Part shown: in pieces, positions 12,948 through 24,880 of the stretch | Layout: each line of letters begins with the position of its first letter | Numbering within the stretch: position 1 is the stretch's first letter | Source: Hyaloscypha bicolor E | Taxonomy: Eukaryota > Ascomycota > Leotiomycetes > Helotiales > Hyaloscyphaceae | Length of the DNA: 64,000 nt | NCBI RefSeq assembly: GCF_002865645.1 | Contig: NW_020194558.1 | Span: forward strand, 2,694,014-2,758,013 | Reading direction: 5' to 3' | Notes under the pieces: model-generated | The model's input: only the letters and a program-made list of their open reading frames with translations | Database searches by the model: none | Told to the model about the DNA's origin: nothing | Translations under genes and position numbers: made by a program

Positions 12948-14075
12948 TAACGCAGATACAATATCAAGCTAACAATTCTAGCAGATGCACAAGAAACCCT
13001 AATTCATTGCTCCCAACGAAAAGGCTGCCAGGTCGGTGCCAGGACCGGACGAGGCTTCAGTGGATACAGATGTGGAGATGTTCCCGGAGATCAAGGAGGC
13101 CAAGGTATTTCTTGATAGCCTGATGCATAGTGTACAAGCTAACACCTCGCAGGAAGGAAGTGGTGTAGCAGCAGCAGCTACCACCGCCACCGGACGGACA
13201 GACAGAGAGCGGAAGCTCGGCTCTCTTCTCTGCTTGCTAGATAGATAGTTCGTTCCACAAGATATTGGTAAAAGGAGGGACTGGCCACTGGGAACGAGAG
13301 GGGAAGCAGAGGCTGGCTGGCTTCCCGAGACACGATGTATCATATCATATCACCCAGGTCGAAGGACTAGATCCAGATACCTCCTCCCATACACATATAC
13401 ATATATATATTACAGGACAGCCGGGTTCGAACGCCTGCCAAAATCTCGTCTTTCAAATTATCCAAGAATTTCTATCTCGTCCTATCAAGCAATTCATATA
13501 CTGCGCCGCCTGACTGATTGACACCTCACCCCGAAACCCCCTTCGGGCTGCTCTAATTCCTAACTCCCCTCTCTAGAGACACCGGGAAACCGTACTACAT
13601 GCATCCAGCCAATGAACCCAAAATCAAACACTATAAACCCGTTCGCTATGCAGCACACACAAGTGATCTTATAAAACAACAAAGACAGCAAAATAGTAAA
13701 TTTTTCCTTCCAGACACCGAGTAAATGCAGATCCACCCTATCCTTCCTTATCCAACTTCTGATCCAAGTTTCCAAGCCCAAGGTGTAGGATTTCTCCTCG
13801 AGATTAAATTGTGGTTGTTTGGTGGTATGAAGGCCGTATTACAAGGCTTGGTGGGTTGTGATGTTGCGTGAAGATCGAGGGAACACGGAAAATGCTGTGG
13901 ATGGTGAAAGGACATAGGGGAAGTGTGTGGTGTCTTCGCTCGTCGAGGTGGTGTTCGGTGTCTGGGCAAGATCGAAGTTGGTTACAGACCCAGCTCCTCG
14001 AGTCCTCTACCTCGTCCTTTTGCGAACTGACTGACACCTGTCGGTTGGTAGGTATGCCGTGATCACCGGAAACGA
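12948..14075. other. Intergenic, possible decayed third exon
   Basis: A coding-like stretch at about 12999-13246 (VDTDVEMFPEIKEAKVF) follows an in-frame TAA. No other gene is seen. Short AT microsatellites lie near 13390-13410. Confidence 0.35.
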
Positions 14076-15666
14076 TCACGGAGCAACCGCCGCAGCCTCT
14101 TTCACAGCCTCATCCCGCTTCTCATCGGCTTTGATAACCTTCTCCTCCGCAGCTTTCTGCGCAGTCGGAGGATCAGGATCTGGCTTCGCGGGCTGCTTCG
14201 AAACCGGCGGTTCATCTCTTACGCTCCGCGTACTCGGTTTTTGGCCCTGAGGCGCTGCGTTCGCTGTCTCGCCCTTCTGAGGAGGTGGAGATGGCGGCAC
14301 TAAGTCGGATTTCTTCTGTTCATCGGCTTTCAGGGCGTCTTGAGCTTTCTTCTTGACCTCTTCGACTTTGTTCTTGTGTTCCTGCTCCTTCTTTTTCTTC
14401 TCTTCCTCCTTCTTCTGCCTCGCCTCTTCGGCCTTCTTCTTTTCGGCGTCGCCTTTGGGGTCGATTTTCTTGGGTACGGGGATCCATTCGAGTTTGTTTT
14501 CGTCGAAGTGATGTCTGTAGAAGTTAGTAAAGAGTCTCTGTAGAAGAGAGAGGCCAGCTTACCCCTCGAAATCGGTCAAGGTCAATGCCTTCTCCTTGTA
14601 CTCGGCCTCCAAAAGCTCTTTGTATGCAAACGGGATCTTCGCAGGTGCTCCCTCGAAAAAGGTATCTCGTAGCGGGAAAATATATGTGTCCTGATATGGT
14701 CAGCAATGCTCCTCCAAACTCCCATGCATGCATACCCGATATTCATGACCATCCTTGCAGCTCAACATGCCCTCTCCCGCTGGGTGGGTATAATTGTATC
14801 TCGCAGTCGTGATATCGATAAACAGCCCGCTCGTAGTATCCACCCATCTGGCATCAATAACATTCAACTTGTCGCTCTGCTCCCGGTTGACATAATGGGG
14901 ATTGACTTCCAACATGTAGTCCCTGCCCTCCGGTATCCGCGGCGTCTTGTAATAGAATACAGACATGTTGTAATACGAAGCAAGGTAATGCATCGAAGCC
15001 TCCGAAACCTGGACATCGGAATCGGAATCCCATGGCAGGATCTGCCTCAATTAGCCACGCCCATCCTCCACGCCGTGTTTATTCTTATTCGTACCTTCCG
15101 ATTCCACCACCAGCCCAGCAGCGTGCCATGCATAAGCCATGTCTCCACCCCGATATCTGCGAATGTCGCCAGGAAGGTCTGGATAAGGTTCGACAGCGCC
15201 TGCTTTCGTTCTCGGTACCCTAATTGTTTGTCTGCGAATCTTTGGGACCGAAGGATCAGCGGTGGCTCAGGTATCCAAGGGAAAGGATCAACGTACCTGC
15301 CATCATAATGCGGATGGAAGCTTGATCAAAATAAAAGTCAGCATGTCTATTGAATTCTCTCTCTCTCTGTAATCACATCTCGGAGGGTTGAATGGCAACA
15401 TACATGCTCTCATCTATCAGATGTCATCCGTCAGCACGATATTCTTAGCGGCGACCATTTATGTCCGTCTGTCGAGCACCCGACACTCGCAGCGAGGGAG
15501 ACTCACGAAAATATTTGCCCTTGGGATCCCCACGCTTCCCGCTCATGTCCTTGTGCATGCTCGTGCGCACGCTGAAGAAGTCCGCATCGCGGCGCTCGAT
15601 GGCCAGGGCGAAGGAGGTGACGGACAGCACTGCGGCGGGCAGCGAGAGCAGCCAGCAGAGCCGCAT
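14076..15666 (-). CDS. LicD-family / Mnn4-like mannosylphosphorylation protein
   Basis: Seven exons on the minus strand: 15666-15507, 15413-15404 (10-nt micro-exon), 15320-15297 (24 nt), 15239-15095, 15041-14736, 14690-14563 and 14514-14076. They total 1212 nt, 403 residues, and every phase fits. A hydrophobic signal or anchor (WLLSLPAAVLSVTSFALA) starts the protein. The LicD core follows: KYFHES, HYDGRFADK, MHGTLLGWWWNRKILPWDSD (nucleotidyltransferase-like Asp pair), LNVIDARWVDTTSGLFIDIT and a PLRDTFFEGAPAKIP-type end. The C-tail is Lys/Glu-rich (EEEKKKKEQEHKNK) as in yeast Mnn4, which is needed for mannosylphosphate transfer to N-glycans in the Golgi. The micro-exons supply residues of the conserved KYFHES...HYDGR motif, which supports them. 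No partner gene is nearby. Confidence 0.85.
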
Positions 15667-16911
15667 CGTGTGTTGTCTTGTGTTGCGTTGGGTTGCTTTC
15701 GTGTGGATTGATCCGGGATGCAACCGAAGCGACGATAAGCCTGACGGTGGGCTGGGCACTGTAATCCAGATGAAATGAATGAAGTGCAGCAATGTAGTCA
15801 GTCGTAGGTAGAGGTATCAAATATCGAGAGGAAGAGAGATGTTCGGAAGCAGAAGTCGAGCACACGATACGAACAAACGGCTGCTTGGTCGATCGTAGCT
15901 AAGGGAGATGATGCATTGGTGCCAAGGAAAGAGAGGGAGGGATGCGTGGGATCCCCGGAAGTTAAGAGGAGGGAGCGCAGCCCAGCAGCGCTAGCTGGGT
16001 GTTGGAGGTGAGGGCTGTTGGTGCTGCATGCGAAGGCAGCCCAACGTTTATGCGCACGTTCGGGGGGCTTTATTGGCCGTATTGGCCGGAACAGGATACG
16101 GAAGCTTGTTTCTGGGAAAGGAGAGAGGAAGTGTGGAGCCGACTGTGTGGTCTTCGCGATATTCAGGACCTCAGGTCCAGATCTAGCCCCCTGTTTTTTT
16201 TATGTGCAGGGACGGCGAGTGGATGGAATCGGGCAATGGAGCATCAGACCAGATAGATGATGCGAGCACGCGAGCAGTGAACCTCTACAAAAAGACGACG
16301 TTCAAGTCTTCAGATCGAGTGGTTCAGATATTTCTTACGTTTACGTGAGAGGAGAGGTTTCCGTTCTCCTGCTGATAAGGAAACGAACGGTTGGTTACAA
16401 GGCGAATAGGAATTCTTGGTGTCAAGATCTGCGCCAAGCCAATGGACGTTCATCGGGAATGCGGTGGGGGAAACTTGAGAAGTTGGAACAAATGCTCCTT
16501 GCAGGGCGCGAGTGGCATGCAAATCCGCGTGGCTGCTGTTTCTCTCCCGTTGCGCCATCAGGTTTGGGAGCTGTGCATTTGAAGAGGCTCTTCTCTGCCG
16601 TGCCCTCGTGCTCCATGCTCCGTGCTGCGTGCTCAGTGCTCAGTGTTCACGGAGAATAAGGATACAGTAGGTATTCTTGGTGGACGGTAATCTGCGTTCT
16701 GGTTGCACGAAGCACTGCAGTATTGGGCTCGTCCTCAAGATATCTTCGGATTGAGAGAGGGCCGGCACCCCAAATTGATGAAACCGACGATGATGGACTT
16801 GACGCGTCTTCTCTTTCCTCGCTGTCTCCCCCTTTCCAGCCTCACCTCTTTCACCCCTTCGTATCTCCGCCCCAAACTTCTCTCCCTCGTCAGTCGTGTA
16901 CGGAAAACTCC

Positions 16912-17000
16912 TTCGTCCCTTTCTTCTTTTCCCTTTCTTCTCTTCCCCTTCTTCTTTTCCCTTTCTTCTCTTCCCCTTCTTCTTTTCCCTCTCATCCACC
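16912..17000. repeat. Polypyrimidine tandem repeat, ~27-bp unit
   Basis: About three copies of a CCCTTTCTTCTCTTCCCCTT-type unit make an almost pure C/T tract on the plus strand. It generates spurious Lys/Glu/Arg-rich open frames on the minus strand. Confidence 0.75.
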
Positions 17001-18933
17001 GCCGAATGCCTGCCGTCAGTCGCGTGCTTGAGCGGGCTGCAAATTAGCGGGAGTAGGGGATGTTGGCTGACGCGGCCACGCGGGCCCGAGTGCGACCCTA
17101 ACACAAGCTTTTTGGCGAGACCTTGGCAAAGCTTAGCTGCGCCAAATCTCGCAATCAGACGGGATCTGATAGGGGAGGATGATGCGAGGTGTTCTGTCTT
17201 GACGCCGTGTGTGCAAGGTCCGGCGCCGCTATTGGAAGTGCCAGCGAACTGTAGATTCCAAGAGACAGAGGCTGGCGAGGACGAGAATCGGCATTCGGTG
17301 GTTGTGAAGGAACGGCATATCTCGGACACAAAAAAAAAGGAATGGGCGCTCCTAACCAGGGGGTAATAAGAGGCGCTTCTGCCACCAAGTCGGAGAGGCT
17401 AAGAGCCATTTAAATAGTTCGATGCACTCATCCTTTTATTTGTTGACTTCCGGACGAGTAGCATTGAGGCGAAGGCAGAATATTGATTCGTTTTCGGTGT
17501 TATTCTGAGTTTTAGCCCTGTTCGGAATTCGGATGTGGATTCTGCGATGCTGAGGCGTGAGCTGAACGCATCGCTTGGCGTTATTAGGCCTAGGTCCTCT
17601 CGGGAAGGAGATTTGGGGCGTTTGCGGTAGCTGTCTTCTGTACAGTAGAAGGCGAATTGAGCGTCGCTGGTTTTTTAGTTAATTATTTTTAGCGGGGTCC
17701 ATTTCCAGACATTTGCCCCTGCCCGGCTGTACTTCAAAGGTACCGCAGAGCGGAGCCGAGGGAGCAGAGGCAGAATTGGCGGATTACCCTACCATCCTGC
17801 CCCCCTTCTGATCACAACTAAAGTGTTACCTCAATCTCGATTTCTTCTGCCCAGAAAACACGAATGCATCTATTTCCTAGCCTCTTCACTCCTATCTCAA
17901 CAAGATAGACCTACAGATCCATCCAAATGCACTTCAGCAAAAGTTGGGCAACACCTTCCCTTCTGCCACCACCTGGTCTAACCACTTCACAGATCTACAA
18001 GCCGCCATAAACCGAAAAATACCAAGCAAGAAAGATTCCAAGGAAAGCAAAAAAGTCCCAAAGGTGTTCTAATTCTCAAGCGAATACCTAAACAGATATC
18101 TCCACCCACTGTCCTCCACACTCAACCAAACTCAATATCCCTCTTCTACTACAGCGACAGTTGAAACCCCAGACTCGCAGTCTACACATTCATACTATGC
18201 GTGCGATTCAGGAGGGCGTGTGTCACGAGAGACATTGCTAGGAGGAGTGGGTGCATGGGCGGATGTTGATACCTCGGGATCAGGATATAGGCTTATGGGA
18301 GCAGCTCAAAATGATGTCGGCACTGAACATCAGATTGCTTAGTATGTATAATAGCGTGTACGATATGAATTGCTTAGGTTCAATCTGTTCTCATATCTAA
18401 AGAGACAGGAGTATGGGAGTTACGTGTTATAAATAAGAGCGGTAACTCGAGACTCAACAGAATATCAATCATAATTCCTTGCAGGCCCAATAGAACATTG
18501 TATCCCTCAAAGTATTCGTTCCTATGCCAATCCCAATTCCAGTGACCCGAGTGCCCATTCCAAATGTCCATTGTACGCTGCCCTCAAGGATTCTGCCATG
18601 GACCCTCGGAAAGACAAAGTGGACAAACTCATCGCCCTCGGCTAGTAAAGAAATTTCTTTGAAAAGTGGTACAATGGAAACTATACGGTTAAGGATCCTG
18701 TCTATTTATCTATCTAGGCTAAGGAACAATTTCTTCTCGCCGTGTGGCTGTATAACCAAGGTATCTAGATATACATCTATCCCATCATTCGTTCATTCTT
18801 CCGTATTTCATCACTACGCCATAATTCCACCAATTTCCTTGCAAATCCTACCCAACGCCTCGCTCATCCGTCATATCCAGACCTCCTATAATCCTCAATG
18901 ACCAGATCACAGCAATCACAGGCCACGCCAAAC

Positions 18934-20040
18934 AAAAAACAAGTCAAGGTCTGCGACGATTCAGCACTTCTACGCAGTGCAGGCTGGAAACCAAGGGCTT
19001 CTCATGCTCTTGAGCTAAAACTGAATCAACGAATGGTGTTTTGACGCGCTGAGAGCGTGTCCAACGCGTCAATCAACACCCCTCAGGACAGTACATCGTT
19101 GACTCGCCCTCAAGATCCAAATACAACTGCACAAGCACGAAGCAATCAAATCTACAAGCGTGGTTAGGCTCTGGACAGGAACTAGAGCTTACGGACACGA
19201 GTAGAAGCGATTACAGAAGCAGTAGGCCTTACCTACGTGGATAAAACGCGTCCACAAACGAGTCGACGAACACACACACCGATTTGAGACTAGAGGACCT
19301 TCTCTCTAGATACGCTCACGAATTCATTCCCTCTCGATACGCGCGAGCCGTACATCGCATTAGGTCGAGAATGTAACCCGCGAACGGTCCTTTATTACAA
19401 GGCAAATCAAAATACAATGTTCAAGTCAAGAGAATTATCAGACAGGGGCTTTGGAACCTCCGGCGATAGCGACAGAGTAACAAGGAGGGGCCTGGGTAGC
19501 ACAAACAGGAGTATAGGGAGGAAAGGGTTTTTACAACCGAAGTCTGGCGTATTTCTTGGGTAACTACAGGTGTAATTGACACACGTAGGGCAAGGGGGCC
19601 CTAATTACAACTGCGTATAAAGCAATGGATCCTTGGGACGGCTGGTTGGTCCCCAGTCACGAACTTGGTAAAGGACACCCTCTCTTGCCCCCTCGGGAGG
19701 CGTAATGAAGGTGTGTGGAATACGTTAAACAGACAAAGGAATTGGGAGGCCTGGACTGAGCTATGCTGGAGGATGGTGTCCGCAGACGTGCGTGGAAGAG
19801 ATTGAATTTAAGGAGTACGGCTAGTCACATTTGAGCTGGTCTGCCAGCTGTAATTCCCTCACAGAGCATCCATGTTGAATGAAGCAGAACAGGGGGGACA
19901 AGCACTGAGCTTTCACTGTGTGTGGGAGCCCTCTCTCAAGGGCTGTACTCTGAGGAGTAAGACTTTCTTGAAGGAAGCCTGTATATAGTACGTCTACATA
20001 GCGCTTCTGGCAGCTAAATGACTATGGAACACAAAAAAAA
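18934..20040 (+). mobile_element. Possible retrotransposed insertion with A-tail and 14-bp target duplication
   Basis: The 1107-bp segment is bounded by identical 14-mers AGGCCACGCCAAAC at 18920-18933 and 20041-20054. Its right end is an A run (acacAAAAAAAA) abutting the second 14-mer, as expected for target-primed reverse transcription of a polyadenylated RNA. No open frame of note lies inside. The minus strand near 19074 reads TGTTGATTGACGCG, which resembles the start of a fungal Copia-type LTR, so the insert may be a composite or an LTR remnant. The 78-bp flanking duplication weakens the simple target-duplication reading. Confidence 0.4.
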
Positions 20041-20160
20041 AGGCCACGCCAAACCATACCATATCCAGAACCCTATCCAACGCCTCGCTCATCCGCCATA
20101 TCCAGACCTCGTGTAGTTTTCAATGGCCTGGATCACAACGATCGCAGGCCACGCCAATCC
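20041..20160. repeat. Diverged second copy of an ~80-bp sequence at 18853-18933
   Basis: Both copies share CCAACGCCTCGCTCATCCG, CATATCCAGACCTC, ATCACA.CRATC and GCAGGCCACGCCAA. Differences are mostly C/T or G/A transitions, as expected for repeat-induced point mutation or ordinary decay. The second copy abuts the 3' end of the DUF2235 gene. Confidence 0.6.
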
Positions 20161-20170
20161 ATGTCCAGTC

Positions 20171-21920
20171 CTACGCATTCAAGAAGGGACACCGCAGCCC
20201 CGCAACTTGCAGCTTGAGGCACAAACTGAGATATCGTGCTTCAGCGGCCATAGGCGACATGATGGGCAGTTTCTGGCCAGAGGTACGCGAAATCCAGTAC
20301 CTATCTATCATTGGATTCGCCGCTATTGCGATGCTTGGGGACATCTCTTTAATTGTAGTCCCGTTCCCCATCTCATGGTCATAGCACACAGTCTCGTCGA
20401 AGTTGACTTCGTGAGTTGGTAACCCGAGATCCATGTCAGGGAAGTAGTGGTCTGGAACAGCATCTTGGCCCTCATTTGCGCCTGAGCCACGCAGGTTCAC
20501 AGTCCAGGAGATGGACTCGTGGGTGGTTTTTCCTGTCGTATTGAACCTATTCGGAACGCGAGGTTCGCGGCCCATGGTCTTCATTACACCCTTATGTGTT
20601 CTCTTTGCGTTGCGGGTAATGAAGTCTAGGCTGGAGCTTCTTATTACCTGGCCAAAGCGATGATTGATGGCGGTTTTGTTGGTGGAAATACCCAGTTGTT
20701 CGATCTTGGCGAGTACCCATGCCGCAGGACTGTCGTTGAGGGCACCAGCGCCATGATGGTGATCGGTGCCCAGGTCCGCATGGCTGCCTGGGAACCAGGT
20801 CTGGTTGAGCTCCTGTTGAGGTTTGTTGGTGGGATCAGTGAATAGGAGGGAGTTAACGAAAGGCGGGCGTTCTTCGTGGAGCGCCATTGCGTGGTAAGCG
20901 TGGCGCACATCTGAAGAACCGAATCAGTCTTTGCCGGACGGAGACGGTGGCGGGATCGGGAAGACTTACTGTTTGGCAAACGCATCAAGATGGTGTCTTG
21001 CTTGGAGTGCCATCTTGGGAAGTACTTGAGGAGCCCCGTTCGTGGAAGACCGACAGTACTCACGAGATCAAAAAGTGCTAAGGCTTCGATCTCGACCTCA
21101 ACACCTTGCGTTTCGTCAGTTGTTGTGGACAGTAGTTGATCGTCTGCCGGGGAAATAAACTCACAGCCATATTTTCCTTTGAGCACTGAAGCATCTGTAT
21201 TCCCATCGTCATTGTTGGGGAGTTTGAGGTATTCAAGGAAGAGGACTTCGAGGGTTTTATTTGGTGTGCCACGTGGCGGGAGGCCAACAGCATCGAGGAA
21301 AGAGGCCACTTTGTATGCCACAAGACCGCCTGTGTGAAGATTTAGATTAGGCTCGAGTCTGAAGAAGATGGAGATTGCATACCACGGCTATACCCGGTAA
21401 GTATGATCCTACTATCGTATTGGTAGTTGTCGATAATTGGCCCTAAGAATGAGCCTGGTAAGCAATGAGGGGGTTGAGAGTTAAGACTTGGCTTACGAAT
21501 GCCCTCCAGAGTCTTCTGATTGATGCCCAGGCCCAGAGCTCCTGAAGTTGATGAGCATTGCATTTCACAAGGTGATAGAATTGATGAAGCTTACCTCCAA
21601 TGATCTTGTCAAAGAAGTTCCACGGAGATCCAACACCGGGAATATACTTCACGATGGAATTGTCGGTGTCAAGGAAGTCGGCGGTCTTTGCGACGATGGT
21701 ATTCTTGGCTGAGTAACTCTTGTCGCAGCCAGTACCTGTTCAAATGGAAACGCCATCAGTAAGGATGCATCTGGTGAAGTGCATTGGCAACACAGGAGCG
21801 GATCAACTTACCGTCAATCGCAACGACGATAGTCTTAGGGTTGGGTGAATATTCAAAGGAGGAGACGACAGAGAGGAGAGAGAGGAGGGGGAGGACGATG
21901 GCGATAAGAATAGATTTCAT
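20171..21920 (-). CDS. Secreted DUF2235 (Tle1-type) alpha/beta hydrolase
   Basis: Six exons: 21920-21812, 21735-21595, 21541-21497, 21442-21383, 21329-20970 and 20910-20171. They sum to 484 residues with phases consistent throughout. A signal peptide (MKSILIAIVLPLLSLLSVVS) comes first. Next are VVAIDGTGCDKSYSAKNTIV, KYIPGVGSPW and the GxSxG-type nucleophile motif GYSRGG (S116), then ALFDLVSTVGLP and WFPGSHADLG, which holds the Asp/His side of the triad. This is the T6SS phospholipase effector (Tle1-like) catalytic fold, common in fungi as DUF2235 proteins. The substrate is unknown. Phospholipase or esterase activity in the secretory pathway or outside the cell is inferred from the family and the signal peptide. 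Confidence 0.85.
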
Positions 21921-23233
21921 GGTGCCTTATAGCCTGTAAAGGGCAGAATTTGAGTGATTTAAAGAAAGTCGCGACAGTTAGAAAAAAAGTTCCGCCAGGC
22001 AGCGGCCTTATATTACGCGGGAGCATATCTCGGCCCAGATGACAGGGATCGCAAGAATCCAGCGGGATCAGATGTCAATCCTTGGAGCTTACCCGAATAT
22101 CCCGACGAGTCTCATAGTCAAGGAAGACGCCGTTCTGATTGTCGTGATTTTGCTTTCATCTGAACTTCAGAAGCTCTGTCTGACACTGGCTCACAGATCA
22201 AGATGAAGTCTCAATTACGGTATGAATGGCTACTCAATTGTACATAGTGATAGTTCTTGGGATTGAGCTGAAATATGCTGCCTTAAATGTCGCCTTATTA
22301 GTCGTTCAGCTGCGCACCTACCACCCAAAACCACCGACGGTGAAAGCAGTGGCGGGCCCGTGCACGCGCCTTGCCCGAGGCGGGGGGTCGCGGTTTCCGG
22401 TGCGGGCTTGCTGTCTAGTCATTTACTCTTTTAATATATCTTAAATTAGTTATTTTTTTATTTAAAGAACTAGTATAAAAACTAATTAATTAATTAATTG
22501 GAATAAAGAGCAAGAGGGGCAAATTCTGCTGGGCCCCTCACTACCTAGACCCACTATTATTGATAATTATTGATTATCGACTAATTAGTGCGATTATCTA
22601 TTAATTGGTTATTGAACCTACAGGGAAACCTGGTTATAAGGGTACGGCCGGTTCCGGAATAATTACCCTTATAAAGGGGTTACCCTTATAACCAGACTAA
22701 TTTTGGTAGGAAAAAAAAATTTGGTTCCCGATTTACTACCCTTATACAGAGGTTACCCTTATAACCAGTACCCTTATAACCAAGTTTCCCTGTATCGGAG
22801 CCCACACTGCCTTTTGGTCGAGCTTGGAGATCTTCAGAAGAATTAAGAAATAGCGATGGGAATACTACCTTAGGATGTTGGTATGTTCTCTCTCACAAAC
22901 CGGGATGGATGTCAGGCCGATGAGAATTGCTCTCAATCCTGGACCTCAGTAATCTTCAAGGTGGTTCAGAACACATGAGGCTTCCCACGGATTCGAAAGG
23001 TCTCCCGGCACCGATAGGAGGACAATGACAGCAGCAACAGCAGCGGTGAATAAACTTTCGAATGCAGAAGTTCCTCAGCATCATTAAGCACGATATGCTT
23101 GCATTAGGTGCAGTCTGGAAAGAAGTGGGTCCTCGCCGCTCAAACTCCACGTGATCTTTGACACGGTGTTCATTTCCGAAACCTCCGCGTCGAGTTCCCC
23201 TGAGCCCGCAAATGAACAAGGTCTTCAATCTTA
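21921..23233. other. Intergenic, AT-rich, with MITE
   Basis: The region between divergent genes includes an AT-rich stretch (22430-22620) and the TA-flanked MITE at 22621-22792. No gene is seen. Confidence 0.5.
22621..22792. mobile_element. Tc1/mariner-type MITE, 172 bp
   Basis: The terminal inverted repeats are 25 bp with one mismatch, beginning CAGGGAAAC[C/T]TGGTTATAAG on each strand. TA dinucleotides sit immediately outside both ends (22619-22620 and 22793-22794), as in Tc1/mariner/pogo insertions. The sub-repeat TACCCTTATAACCAG recurs inside. There is no coding capacity. Confidence 0.8.
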
Positions 23234-24803
23234 ATGCTTGAACGTCAAGAGCCATTCGAAAAGAAAGAAAAATTGCTCGTTCGCGCAGGAATGGACTCAA
23301 AATCCTCATCCAACGCCGTCTTGCGGCCAGTGGGACTTATGTGAGGGTTCTAAAATAATTATGACTCCGCCTGGGGCTCTTGCGCTGATTAAGAGAGCCA
23401 GGGAGCAATTTTCCACCGTCAGACATGATCTTGGGCTCTACCGATGTGTTCAGAATATTGCAAAATATTCGACAGATCACAGTCCGGATGATATGATCAT
23501 CGCGCTCGAAACTGCCCTCGCCAAGGTCATTTTGCGGCACCCTCCTCTGTGCTGTGGCATCATCAATGAGGACAAGGATGACCCCGCTTTCGTCCGACTC
23601 GAATCCATCGACATGTCAAAGTGCCTCGATTATAGGATTCTAGACTCGTCGACCCCAGAAGAGCATGAGCAAAGCTTGATAGAGATCGTCCAGCATCAAC
23701 ATCGCCTACTATGGCCGGATATGCATTGTCGCCCAGTTTGGAAACTGATTGTCGTCCAACGCAAAGCACAGCCTTCAGAAAGAACTGATTTTGATGCAAT
23801 ATTTGCTTGGCATCACGGCATTGCTGATGGTGTGAGCGGAATGGTATTTCATCGATCGATGCAGGAAGCATTAAACGACTCGGCCACTGTTGCAATTGTC
23901 GACCATACGATCAAGATACCGGACTCCATCAGTTTATTTCCACCTCAGGAGGATATGATTAAGTTCAAAATATCATGGTGGTTCTTTTTGGCAGCTGTAT
24001 GGCGTTTTTTGAGACCCAAATGGCTCTTGCCCGATTCTTCTCCGCCATGGACTGGCCCACACGTTCCGCCCAGCGCCGAAAATTTCGATCCACGCGTTCA
24101 ATTGATCTCAGTGTCCTCGGAGGATGTCACCAGTATTCTGTCTGCATGTAGAGAACAGAAGACTACCCTCACCGGCCTTTTTGAAGCTCTTGTTGTTTTG
24201 TCCCTGGCATTTCGCGTCCCAAACGCTACCAGTTTTATATCAAATACTTCCATCTCGCCCCGATCTCTCAGCGGTATATCTTCAACCGGCGATATCGCAG
24301 TTCAGGTCTGTTCACATTCATCGGCATACAATTCAGATGTTGTCTCAGCAATTCGAGCCGCCCGAAATCCCGCTCAAGTCACGGACCAGGTCTGGAGGAT
24401 TGCGAGGGATTTCCGTACATCACTAGCAACTGCAATGGCACGCATGCCAAAAGATAACGCGGCGGGGCTATTGCCTTACGCTGGCAATATTCACGATTTT
24501 TTTCGTTCCAAACTGGGAAAGCCTCGAGAGGAAACATTTCAGATTTCGAATGTGGGGACATTTAAGAACCGGGTTGGCGAAGGGCAGTGGAGGATTGAGC
24601 GAATATTCTTCACGCAATGTGGTGTGGTTGGCTCGGCATTCTCGCTCAATGCTGCGAGCGTTGTGGGTGGGCCACTTTCAATCACTTTCACGCGGCAAGG
24701 CGATATTGACAACGAATTCATGGGAAATCTCATTGCAGATGTCCAATATGGTCTGAAGTGTATTGCAGACGGGAGGGAACTCTCTCTGGATCACTCGGGC
24801 TAA
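23234..24803 (+). CDS. Alcohol acetyltransferase-like (AATase family)
   Basis: The preferred model has exons 23234-23340 and 23402-24803, with a 61-bp intron (GTGAGG, GCTGAT branch, CCAG), giving 502 residues. A second in-frame ATG at 23291 would give 483. Splicing restores the family-typical LRPVG..EQFSTVRHDLG start, whereas unspliced reading puts an unrelated peptide before it. The acyltransferase motif HHGIADG (H174, D178) is intact. Other family features are SWWFFLAAVWRFLRP (membrane-associating) and ISNVGTF near the C-terminus. The family transfers acetyl groups from acetyl-CoA to alcohols or sphingoid bases. Substrate cannot be told. It is divergent from the DUF2235 gene and convergent with the lactonase remnant. 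Confidence 0.8.
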
Positions 24804-24880
24804 GAGCGGGCCAAGTGGCTGCCATATCCTTTCGATGGAGCGCAAGAGGAAGTTGTATTTCCCCCCAATATAATTTATAA

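Larger units (their letters stand above)
15667..20170. other. Gene-poor 4.5-kb region
   Basis: No protein gene is supported. It holds a pyrimidine tandem repeat (16912-17000), an AT-rich stretch at 17640-18900, and a possible inserted element at 18934-20040 flanked by duplicated sequence. Confidence 0.5.

Noticed and set aside
13418..13440. GGGTTCGAACG resembling a tRNA T-loop
   Set aside because: The flanking bases do not form a T-stem or acceptor stem; no tRNA was found in the window.
16640..17329. 230-codon minus-strand frame rich in Lys/Glu/Arg
   Set aside because: Produced by the polypyrimidine tandem repeat at 16912-17000; low complexity.
18524..18901. 125-codon plus-strand frame
   Set aside because: Composition and lack of homology-like motifs; partly inside the duplicated flank of the possible insertion.
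22956..23309. 117-codon minus-strand frame
   Set aside because: Overlaps the acyltransferase 5' exon and shows no domain.
23341..23401. Reading the acyltransferase without an intron
   Set aside because: The unspliced frame begins at a non-ATG codon and gives an unrelated N-terminus; the 61-bp intron restores the family motif.
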